DNA of 64,000 bases from Anisakis pegreffii. Taxonomy: Eukaryota; Nematoda; Chromadorea; Rhabditida; Anisakidae. The number at the start of each line of letters is the position of its first letter. Position 1 is the first letter of the stretch. The translations under genes and the position numbers were made by a program. The stretch lies in NCBI GenBank assembly GCA_035041965.1, contig JAPYMA010001442.1, forward strand, positions 21,543 to 85,542, read 5' to 3'. A model generated the notes under the pieces. The model was not told the DNA's origin, did no database searches, and saw only the letters and a list, made by a program, of their open reading frames with translations. Shown piece by piece: positions 49,250-60,137 of this stretch.

Positions 49250-51815
49250 TTTAAATACACTGAATATGTGGAATGTCTTCTTTTAATCAATATTTTATCA
49301 TAAGCTCATTGATGGCAAACGGTCAGTTACGGGTGGAATCAATTTTCACTCGAAGCTATTTAGCTGTTGATGATCTATATATGCAGTTAAGGTGGCTTTT
49401 TCTTTTCGATTAGCGAAAGCAGTTAGCACGAAATGAGTGAATGCATTTGAGAGGACAATGTTGACATTTATGAAATTACTTGTTGGTATGAGTATGAGGT
49501 GACACCTTTCGAATATATTCAGTACCAACCAGTTCAATTCAGAAATTACACCGTTCCGTTCAGTCAATCGATAACTTAGCTCGAATCTTTGAAATTTCAC
49601 CGTACGCATAGTTTCTTCTTTCTTTCGATAAGACCTATTTTAGATGGAGCTTATTGAAAGAAGGAAAATTAGCTCGAAAGATTTGGCTTCTCATTTTCGA
49701 ATCTCAAAGAGTGCATCGATTGTTCATTTGAAGCACTTTGATTGTCTATTTTGTTTGACGACTGAGTATAACTAATGATGTTTAGATGTTTGTGCACTGT
49801 CACTTCGAAATCACCATTATTTGTTTGAGAGACATCTGCATCCATCTTTTTCGATTAGCTATGTTTTTTTCGCTTTCACCCTTTTCATATTGCACAAACA
49901 GTCATAACTGCTTTTCTTAGCTGAATCCGTACCAGACAGTTTACTTTTATATTCACATTGGCATTTGGGGGTATTCTATTGATGGAGCGTATCTCACAAA
50001 TATTCATTGTTTGAAAATGCATTGCTTCAAATCATTTTCGAACGAAGACCGCAATAGATGTCGAGGAAGAAATTTACACTCGTCTTTCAAAATTTTATTC
50101 TTTGTCAGAATAGTATTGACCACAGTATTTTTACATATCTCGTTACCGTATATTCATGTACAAATAAGATTATCACATAATGTGCAGATGAATCATGCAC
50201 ACAGTACTTTTGCATTATCATAAAAGATAAGACATAATTTGAAGCGTAACAGCAAATATCTGAATCATGAAGGAATGATTCGTGTTCATTCACAACATCG
50301 ACAATGTGTCATACTTTGCTAACAGAATAAGGATGGCTAGGATATGCAAACAAAACAATATGAGCGACCAAACTATTGCACAATTGTTGTTCTACGAAGA
50401 AAATCCTCAAAGCTGTTTGCAGTCGTATTTATTTTTTAATAGTGTTGAGAAGTGTTCATGCTCATCAGTATTGCATGATGTTCTTAACTGCCCCAATCCA
50501 TCAAATTTCTCTTCGCTCTGTGTTGATACAACAACAATGTAACTAAATATCGCAAGCAGATCAGATGCACACATCATTATGCAAATGCAATGTGTGCTGA
50601 ATTCTTAATATGTATTTAGCTCATCGAATAAACACTCAACAAAATGAATGATGATCAATGATGTGGAATGCAAATTTGCTTTTATCGTAATCGTCTAATT
50701 TCTATCATCTCAACAATTTTCCTCTAAACAATTCGCCGACGACACTGGAATGCTTACTATCACCGATCTTAAAAGCGATGGTATTATTCATGTTATTATC
50801 AACTCTTATTTTTCATCGCTCATATAAGCGCATTCCATCATCGTCACTAGATTCTGAATTGCATTGGAACATATTCAATCTGTGAAAAGTATCACTGACC
50901 CACTAACATAACCCAATACAAAATATCGAAATTCATACTGTGAAGAAACCATTGCGTCATAGGAAATCGCTGATTTTTGAATAGGAATAATAATCCGATT
51001 AAAAAATTCTTCGCATGACTCACGAATGCATTTGTGAAGCATTATTCAACTAAATCCTATTCGAATTTTTCTCCAGTGAAAGCACAATAGAACTCGGAAA
51101 ACATTACAGACAATTGTTGAGCTGGAAACTATAAGACTCTCTAAACAATTAAACAACTTTAGTGATGAATCGTAATGCGTCACTGAATGAATCATCATTG
51201 CAGAAACAACTAACTTTCTTTCAACGATTAAAGCACAATTTCATTTCCAATATTTCCAGTGACGTTCACGAATTCAACACACCACCTATTGATTGTTCTG
51301 GCCGGTTTTTTCATGTGCACTTTGGCAAAAGTGTTACGAAACACATGCACACAAAGAATGCATTCGTTCCATTCGAATGCGTCCAACATCATCGAAAACA
51401 CTTCCGAATCATCGTTGTTGTGCAACTTCGATATACACTATATGTGTGTGTGATCAAATGAAACTTTCCATCTGTTGCTTTATATTGTACTTTCAAATTC
51501 TGACTGCCATTCGGTTAGGAATATTCCAGGTTTTTCAATTAAATCATGAGCTCACGCGGGAGCATGTCAATCTGATCGTCTATTCAATCCTACTTTATCA
51601 TTAGGTTTGTCATTAGGAGTCTACTTCTCCGGTTATGTTTATTATCCGTCGAAATCGCACGTGCCTTTAATGAGTGAATTTCATTGCCGACAGTTTTTGA
51701 CTTGATAGAACACCACCGTAACTCATTACTTTATTGGTTCGTTCGTCGAAATTCTATCGGTTTTCTAGCAGATGTTGATTTCGCTTATTTTAGCTTGAAC
51801 AGTCGGAAATGTTCG
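49250..51815. other. Intergenic, only weak ORFs
   Basis: A minus-strand ORF at 49346-49609 opens MRTVKFQRFELSYRLTERNG and has a possible donor. A plus-strand ORF at 51165-51461 (98 codons from ATG) overlaps two other open frames. Neither has a motif or a consistent gene model. The region just before 51816 is the likely 5' region of the next gene. Confidence 0.45.
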
Positions 51816-52634
51816 ATGAGCGAGAATATCGTCGAATCTCCACCGAAAACGTCGTCAGTGGCTCTAGCACGGTAGTCATCATCTTATTCAGTTCCTTTTC
51901 AGTCCCTCTGAGTTGTTTGTAAATTTTTGCATTCTTTCGTGTATTGACTGTGAAGAAAAAATTCAACAGCGCTAAAAATCTTAAGCACGATTCGCTTCAG
52001 TTTAATCAATTTCAGAATGTTGTCTTTACCTCAACAGTAATCTTGTCCTCTAATCAAAAACTTAGCTATGCAGTGCAGTCCATATCAACAATCTCAGACT
52101 CAAGATTGACTTTTTTGTTTCAGCATGCAAAATCGTTTTTTCACACTGAAAACAATTATACATCCACCTTCACCCGCGTTACAATTCGAATACTTTCAGA
52201 CCAAAGGATGTAAATCATCATCTGAAGTTGTTCTTATTTCTTATCGACCGCTGCCAAGTGATGATAACGGATTTGTTCCATCACACCATCATCATCATCC
52301 CTCTCATGGTGACTCTCACATAACTGACACATCTTATCCGCTTCCGCAAGACATCCAAACCGCACGCTATTCACCATCGCATTTCGGTGAAGCCTGCCCG
52401 GAACCAATCGGATTCCGTCATTTCCATCAAACTGTTTATCCATCGGCAATTGGAATGATTGATGAGGACGATGCTGCAAAGGTGATGCCACCAGGTGAAT
52501 CAGGAGGTGGCGCTGATCAATACGGAGGTTCCGCACATTGCGGCGGCGGCTCAGAATACAAACCTGAGACAACATCTGAGAGGCCCGAGTTTGATTCTGA
52601 TGGAATTCGCATCCTCTATTATCGACCAACGTAA
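51816..52634 (+). CDS. His/Gly/Pro-rich protein, unknown function
   Basis: Two exons in phase, 51816-51871 and 52124-52634, give 188 residues. Exon 1 encodes MSENIVESPPKTSSVALA. The donor is GTAGTC and the acceptor TTTGTTTCAG is strong. The second exon is a 169-codon uninterrupted ORF, long for this AT-rich DNA. It holds VVLISYRPLPSDDNG, a five-His run, several Pro-rich bits and a Gly-rich stretch, and it ends SDGIRILYYRPT. The repeated YRP(L/T) at both ends of the low-complexity part is notable. No signal peptide, membrane segment or known domain is seen. I do not recognise the family. An upstream in-frame extension of exon 1 is possible. Confidence 0.62.
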
Positions 52635-54585
52635 CTGGCTTGTTTTATGCACTGGCATGGGCTGTAAATATTGTATTCTTCATGTATGCGTTTAGCAACA
52701 TTTAGTATTTGTATGAAGATGAAGTTTTCCTTAAACCACTAGATTTCCTTGCAGTTAGTCAATTTTTCTGATTGCAAGGAATGCTTAGAAAAAAACAAGT
52801 GTATGTTACACACGCCTTTACTCGTTCTTCTTTTTTTCATGAAATTTTTGAAGAGTAATTATTTGTTTACCAATTTATTCATCGTTGACCTGAAGTGATA
52901 TTTCTGCGAAGTTATCCTAATAAATGAATTTTTGTAATAGATGTTTGAGCGCTTTCACCTTCATTTTCAGTAATTCATATTTTGATCAGCGATTGAAGAA
53001 TCTTTGTTGTTTTGCAATTAAAATTCATTATTTACTGAGAAGTGTTTTTCAATTTGCACCTATAAAAAATGCCTCTTCACTGTTCATATAATGGTAAATC
53101 ATAATAATTCATTAATTGAAGCAAATTGGAAGGTTCTTTTAAACGCTTTATGGTTCATATTGACAGCAGTCAATGGGGGAAAAGATAGATCGCAAAAGTA
53201 GCAAGATCAAATGATCAGAAACAATTTATCGTTGCATTAATCATTTAAAATGTGGAGTGCTTACGGATGAATGTGCTGAAAAAGTATGCAGTTACAGTCT
53301 TGAATACGCCGTTTAGAATTTGTTTGTTCTTATTGCTAGACAGAATAAACTCAAAAGCAAATAAACAACTCGATGAAAGCGTTGTCCAAATCAAAAAATT
53401 CTGCAGATTCTTTCACTCGTGCAGATCGTTCGTTGTGCGAGTGCATCTTAAATTCCACCCCTAATAAAACCATTGCAACAAATTTTATTTTTAATTTTCT
53501 ATTTCTCATTCGATGAAGTGTTTCATAAAAATGTGAAATGCCCCCAATTAACTTTTAACTAGTCACTGACAAGGAAAGGCTGCGTACATAAACCGAAGTT
53601 CCGAGACGTACAGCATCTGTCAGTAATCGCCGTGCTGATTCAAAATCTATGTTCCAAATTTGTTGAAATACTTCCGATAACATAAGAATTCCGATATCGA
53701 CCTCCAAACGACTTATTTGATATGCGTGTGATCATCACACGGTCATTTAAAACTTATTCTGAGATTCAACCAAAAATTATTCCTTCAGTCAATAATATAA
53801 TCATTCAATCGCAACAACGAAAAGAATATTATATCGAAGGGTTGTAAAAGAGAACCATCAAAAATAAATAAAAAACAAAGCAACAGAAAGCTCGTAAAAA
53901 TTTAATCTCATGCTATGCTTTTTATTATTATTGCCACTGTTATCAGTAAAATGGAACAGAATTTACACTGAAACTGCAAAAATAAGAATTAGGAAAGTAA
54001 AAACTGAAGAGAGGCTTGAGATGAAGATAATTATTGTTATCGATACATGTCACCTATATTCATAATCAGTCGAACAAGCACCATATTGTAAATAAAAATA
54101 AGCAAATAATAATATGCAGTTACTAATAAAACCATTTATTTGAGTATCCAATGAATATGAATGGTAATGTTCACAACAAGGTAACGTTAACAACAATTAA
54201 TGATATATTACACCTAAGAGTTCAATGATCAACCCGCAGCACCTTATCATCAATTGCAAGCAAACCCCTTGATGTCAGTCAACGAACCATCCTTACTAAC
54301 GACCACTCGTTCCAAATGTGTTCCCCCATTTATTATTACAACAAAGAAACTCACTCTCGTTCCCATTTGATTCATTTAACGTGCATTTACCTTACATTCC
54401 CATCGAATGTCAGATGACTTGGAGACTCAGTTCCATATCTCTGTATCTTTCAACCTTAAAACTGGTTACTTTTCCAAGGCTACTTGGTACGAAATTTTTC
54501 TGGGCCTAATTATAAGTATTGTAGCAATATTCGAGAATGTAAGATGGCTTTTTGGGATCATAATATCAATCCATGAGTACGAGTA
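52635..54585. other. Intergenic with one orphan coding-like exon
   Basis: Mostly AT-rich and empty. On the minus strand, 53555-53737 is open with coding-like codon use (QISRLEVDIGILMLSEVF ... FESARRLLTDAVRLG) and ends at a TAA. It has no ATG before 53683 and no acceptor. It could be a gene relic or a small ORF. Confidence 0.4.
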
Positions 54586-55074
54586 TTAATCATATTCAGA
54601 TTGTTCGAGGTCGACTAAACTGCCGTTGTGGAACGCTGATCTAACCGTCAAATCTATTAGATTTGAAGAATGAATACTCGACAAAGACTTCAGTAAAATT
54701 TTGTGACATTTAATGATATTACTGTCCGTGTTTTTGTTTTTCCGATTGCACCGTTTAAAGACTGCTTCAGAGGCTATGATATTGTTTGTCTCAAATGCCG
54801 TTTGAGAGACAACCACATAAAAAGTACAACATAAATGAAGCTCTGTGGCTTATCGCATTCAGCAATACTTTCTTTCCATACCAGTTGAGGTGGAGCACAG
54901 TGATGTGCCTTGTTATCTCATATGAGCTGCATGAAACGATCCACTGTTCGCATTCAATACAGCATGACTCTCGCCAGCACAGTGTGAACTGAGTTACTGC
55001 GTGACATAGCGAATTTGCCACAGTCAATTGAGAAATCAACACTTCAACTCTCGAAATTTGCATACATTGAAATC
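54586..55074 (-). CDS. Possible 3' exons of an unknown minus-strand gene
   Basis: Two segments join in phase: 54998-55074 (MQISRVEVLISQL..., donor GTAACT) and 54586-54789 (TNNIIASEAVFKRCNRK ... GSLVDLEQSEYD, then TAA). The 5' end is not found and would lie in the roughly 160 bases before the aldolase leader, or the first segment may itself start at the ATG at 55063. No known family. The first segment resembles the orphan exon at 53555-53737 (QISRVEV against QISRLEV). Confidence 0.35.
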
Positions 55075-55255
55075 CTGGTGACTAATGTCGAAAAATATTT
55101 CGGAAAAATTTGAATAAAATTGGGTTAAATTTGAAAGTCTGAATTGAAACATCAAAATGCGCATTACGAGTTGGCAATAGTTGTACATTGCACTTTATAG
55201 TCGGTGAAAAAAAGCGAACATTATAGAAAATTGATTGCAAGTTGGAAAATGTAAA

Positions 55256-55369
55256 ATGATCATATGGACGTTGATTCGTACGATCGCCGAATTGCTATTT
55301 CTGATCGCCGTAAGTGAAATATTTTGTCTGTTGAGAGGTGTCAATCGAACTCAGCTACAAACAAAGACA
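55256..55369 (+). promoter_or_regulatory. Aldolase 5' leader, in-frame hydrophobic ORF
   Basis: The reading frame of aldolase is open upstream from an ATG at 55256, encoding a hydrophobic segment ([18 protein letters not shown]). A strong donor (GCC|GTAAGT) and an acceptor (CGAACTCAG) inside it define a 45-base intron. Because 45 is a multiple of three, the leader stays in frame with aldolase spliced or unspliced. It may simply be 5' UTR. Confidence 0.4.
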
Positions 55370-57890
55370 ATGACCGAAGTTGGTGGCTCATGGAAACCGG
55401 CCCTGTCGCCAGAACAGGAAAAGGAACTCCGAGAGATTGCACGAAAACTTGTGGCCCCCGGCAAAGGTATTCTGGCCGCCGATGAGAGTACAGGTAACTT
55501 GAACAATGTGACTGCTTACTTACGTTTTAAACTTGTAATCTTATGAACAGGGGATTACTGTAGCTGTTGACGACCAAACGAAAGGACGAGGAAGGACAAA
55601 TAGTGAATGATTTGAATTGAGTGAACGTTTTTTTAAAATTCAATTTAGCATAATTGAGTTCCGAGTCACTGTATGAACGATGTCATATTACATGATTCAA
55701 AATAGGAATTAATAAATAAATGCGAACGAACAGTCAATTTGTCAGAAGATTTCACTCCCTTCATAAATCGCTTACAGTGATATCCGAAAACAATTATTCA
55801 GGTACGATTGGAAAACGATTAGCGACAATAAATATGGAGAATAATGTTGAGAATCGTCAAAAGTACCGTCAACTGCTGTTCACAACACCGAATATTGGCG
55901 AACATATTTCTGGAGCGATTCTTTTCGAAGAGACTTTCAACCAGGTCGGATCATACTTCCAGTTATCCTATTAAGTTCAGAATAGGGTATGCATCAAAAC
56001 TTCAAAAACCAATGAAATTTGCAAAATTCGTTTTCGATCTCGTGCGTAGTCAAAAACGATCAACGCTCTAAAGCTGATGTTTCGGTGGATGGAAATGATT
56101 TCAGAAAACGGATAAAGGTGAACGATTTGTGGATGTGCTGAAAAAGGCTGGTGTTATTCCTGGCATTAAAGTCGACCTCGGCGTTGTACCACTTGCTGGA
56201 ACGCTCGGCGAAGGCACCACTCAAGGTTGTCAGAAAGTTTCCTTTTAGTGATTCAAAAAAGTGTCAGACGCTCAATTGATTCGCTACAGCGCTCTGGTAC
56301 AGAAAACGATTCTAAACTGCGGATTTCAGTGATCCAATCGATATTTCGACAGAATTAGTAAACTTTGAGATAAATGAAATTCCGAATCAATATTTCTGAT
56401 TCGTTCACATCATTCAGTCAACAGTTGTGAATGTGTGATTGGATATTAGTTGAAGTCGAATGAGGTGAATTCTGAATTAAGGATTGGATAACTTGGCAAA
56501 ACGAGCTGCGGAATTCAAGAAGGGAGGATGCGAGTTTGCAAAATGGCGATGTGTACTGAATATCTCATCACACACACCATCCCATGTAGCACTACTCGAG
56601 AACGCTAACGTGCTAGCACGTTACGCTTCAATCTGTCAACAAGCAGGTCTAGTGCCTATTGTTGAACCTGAGGTGCGTGATTCCAAGTGTTGTTCCATTC
56701 GTGCATCGAGATCATTATACTATCATATGTAATGTAATTCAATGAACCAGTTACATGCACTCTTACTTTAAGAATACAGTATTTACAGTATGGTCCGTAT
56801 CACAAATGATGACTTACTTTGGCAAACATCAGCCTATGATAAGTACCAAAATTAAGCTTTATCGACGATAGCAATCAATCATGATACCTTGCAATTATAT
56901 CATGCATATTTTGAAGTTTTGATTTCGCAGCCCACATACCATTCATCTCTTAATTTCATTTTCCATAGACGACCACAATTGTGAAAGATTGGGTTGATAT
57001 TTAGAATGCAAATTCTTAATTTCAAGCAAATACATTCAGGTTCTGTGTGACGGAGATCATGACATAGTACGCGCTCAGAAAGTGACAGAGCAAACGTTGG
57101 CTTTTGTTTACAAGGCGCTTAGTGATCATCATGTCTATTTGGAGGGCAGTTTGTTGAAACCGAACATGGTCACTCCTGGGCAATCGTATAAGGGAGAGAA
57201 GGTAACTTCCGATTGAACACCATTATTCTGATCGAAACAAAAATTTCCGACGGAAAGCAAATGAACATTGTAAATTTCGAATGTTGAAGAAATAAATTTA
57301 CAAAATTTCAAACTGTTTTTAGGTATCCCACGAGGAGATCGGTGAGGCCACCGTCCGCACACTGCTACGTACAGTTCCAGCTGCTGTACCGGGAATAGTT
57401 TTCCTGTCCGGTGGACAGTCTGAGTTGGACGCGACGGCTAATTTGAATGCCATCAACCGAGTCAGTCTTCAAAAACCATGGAGACTATCGTTCAGGTCAA
57501 TACATCACAGCAATCTGAGCATTATAGTCATAGCATCATACCCATTGACATTCCTTTACAATACCTTCACTATAAACAATAAGAGCAATTGACTCGTTTC
57601 AAAATATCCGTCGATATTGTAGAACAACGCTGAATTTATGTGATATACTGATGGTAAACATCAGTCGATAAGTTGATTCAGAAATGATTTCACAATAAAT
57701 TTTCAGTTTTGGTCGTGCACTCCAAGCATCCGTATTGAAAGCTTGGATGGGTAAAAATGTGGAAGCCGCACAGAAGCAATTCATAGTGAGGGCAACTGCA
57801 AACGGAATGGCTACAGATGGCAAATACGAAGGTGAAGAAGCTTCAGCGACTGCAGCAGAATCGTTGTTCGTTGCGAAACACACGTATTAA
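55370..57890 (+). CDS. ALDO: Fructose-bisphosphate aldolase, class I
   Basis: Glycolytic and gluconeogenic enzyme of the cytosol: fructose-1,6-bisphosphate to dihydroxyacetone phosphate plus glyceraldehyde-3-phosphate. Seven exons in phase: 55370-55493, 55802-55944, 56105-56225, 56482-56672, 57040-57201, 57323-57495 and 57707-57890, giving 365 residues, the family length. Family landmarks: [13 protein letters not shown] near residue 35, [53 protein letters not shown], the Schiff-base signature [14 protein letters not shown] with the catalytic Lys near 233, FLSGGQSE, and the C-terminal Tyr needed for full activity. The ATG at 55370 is chosen because [15 protein letters not shown] matches where other animal aldolases begin. 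The gene is convergent with CISD3. Nothing suggests a broken gene. Confidence 0.98.
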
Positions 57891-58647
57891 GTGATGGCAT
57901 TGTGTGGTTTTGATACGATCCCGTCACCTTGACGTCAGTATTACCGAAAACGAACACCTTTCAATATAAAATCGCATGCAGTTCACTTAGTTTCAGCGTT
58001 CCGAATTCCTTCCGTTCACCTTTTGTGACATTCTTCAGCCTCTTCGCTAAACGCTCAATTTTTTGTGGTTTCTTGTTCGTTCGTTTAAATAGTCCAATAA
58101 ATTTTATCGAATACAGTTTCGTTCTTAACAGAGACGTGTTAATTGGAAACTACTTTCACTTCAAGCATGAAACCGATCCATATGAATGGAACTAAAAATG
58201 TTCAAACAAACAAAACAGGAGTGATCGTGGTGGAATGAAATAGATTTGGTTCACAAACATGCAGTGTTTTTCAGTGCAAGATACATTTTTATCTGAAAAT
58301 TATACGTGATTACATGTTCTCGAATATGCAACACCATATCCGAATAGAATGTATCTCTTGAATTAACACACCTATTCTTTTGATGGGGAAAGACGCGAAA
58401 TCAGAAAATGTACAGCAGTCGAAAGGGTCATTGAACACAAATCAAATTCCACTGAACATTTCCGAACTCGTTAAGTCGTGCAACTAACAGAATTTCATAT
58501 GATTTGTTTATTTCGTAAACCGATCTATCACAATTCTGCTTGGCTCAGCAATATAAAAGCTATACAACAACGGAAGTAAAGTTTGCAAAAAAAGTTTATT
58601 ACACATCCAAATCAGACGAATCTAGCACAGATACAAGGATAATCTAT
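57891..58647. other. Convergent 3' UTRs
   Basis: Between the aldolase and CISD3 stops. A long plus-strand ORF (57929-58195) is T-rich 3' UTR without motifs. Candidate poly(A) signals include AATAAA near 58097 on the plus strand and TTTATT near 58597 for the minus-strand gene. Confidence 0.6.
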
Positions 58648-60137
58648 CTATTGAAATCCACCTGCTTTTGGTTTATATCCGAGTTTATAAGCAACACCTT
58701 TATATGCAGGTGAATCGTTAAACATTACCATACGTGATGCATCAGCAGATCGTGGTCGCTTCGAAATCTGAAATCAAATTTATTTATTTCACCAGCATCC
58801 CTTCACTCGATCATCCAATTCTGTAAGAAACTTATCCCCAACTAAGAAATGATGTGCTTTTCCTTAAATGTTACTCTTAGAATGTGAGGTAAATCGTAAT
58901 GAACGGAAAAGCTTTCGAGAGAGAAAAATGTTGAGATATTTCAGTGAATGGAACTTGTATCAAGATCACCTCAGTAGATCATTAGAAACATACAACCGAA
59001 TTACCGAACTTATAAGCCAAAAGTATTCGGTCAGACGAAGCCAAGAGTATTCAGTCAGAGAAATCATTAAGATTATACACTATTACATAGATTTACCCTC
59101 TCCAATTTGCCCTTCTCCTGAACGATCCAAACATTCCATATGTATAAAACAGGAAACTCTGTTCAAAAGCATAAAAAATTAGTGCTATGTTGTCAACCTT
59201 CTTGTGCACCCCATCACATAACGGTCGATTTTCGGTCTGTTTGCATTGGCACAGTACGTAATCACCAGATTTTTCCACTTGAAAGTTTACCGGTCTTAAC
59301 ATTGTGATACCATCTGGCTTATGTGATCCATCACACCACGGCTGCAGATATAATTGTGAACCATGAATAGAAATTACAACTGAACTTATCATGGGAAGTA
59401 ATATTGCTATTGAATGAAGGTTCAGGTCCATATGTAGATTCTCTATAAATCCCTACTCCGCTGACCTAATCGCAAATCATCGGTCTATGTTAATTGAAGT
59501 ACCTCAGGTTTGCACAACCAATATCATGAAAAGTAATGAGTGGTATCTGAAGACTGAAAATTATAATTAATCATTGGGTAAGTATTCAAGAGGATTTCCA
59601 AATAAATATGAACGATAAATAAACTTAAATTACTATGGAACTGGATTAAGAAAAACAAAATTTTTTGAAAATGGATGAATTTTGAAAACAACTGCAAAGT
59701 AACTGGAACCTGATTAGCTGAATGACCGCATGAACACCACGAGTATTGTTTACCACTCTCGAGATGCACTTTGATAGGCTTCTTCTCTGCGTCAATACCC
59801 TTCATCGGAAGCATTGCTGCGGAAGGATTTTCAATTTGGATGCGCGATGTTTTACAGCGCACCGATAGACATCGTATCTGAAGATTAATTGATTACAAAC
59901 AATGATAACTGATAACAGATGAGAATTTTGAAGACAATCGCTAACAGTATGTTTAAAACTGGATGAAAAATCATTGAACATGAATACAGAAAACGAATAT
60001 CTCTTAAAGGCTATCAGGAGAATAATACGAAAAGATAAGTGAGAGAAATGAAGGTAGTCTCGAGAAAACAAACTGCTCAATTAACAGTAGAAAAATACCG
60101 TTTTGGCTGCCGATACTTGTAAATTCCTAGCGAGCAT
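58648..60137 (-). CDS. CISD3: CISD3-type mitochondrial 2Fe-2S protein
   Basis: CISD3 (MiNT) is a soluble mitochondrial-matrix protein with two CDGSH 2Fe-2S clusters in one chain, tied to iron and redox balance. Four exons in phase: 60099-60137, 59710-59877, 59198-59341 and 58648-58767, giving 156 residues. Exon 1 plus the start of exon 2 form a basic, hydroxylated mitochondrial targeting peptide (MLARNLQVSAAKT, then RCLSVRCKTSR). First cluster: WCSCGHSANQPWCDGSH. Second cluster: VLCQCKQTENRPLCDGVH. Each keeps the three Cys and one His ligands. Between them lies KPDGITMLRPVNF as in the family. The last exon adds a basic tail of about 40 residues (AYKGVAYKLGYKPKAGGFQ) not remembered from human CISD3 (about 127 residues). 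The intron between the exons splits the first CDGSH motif exactly before PWCDGSH. Confidence 0.95.
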
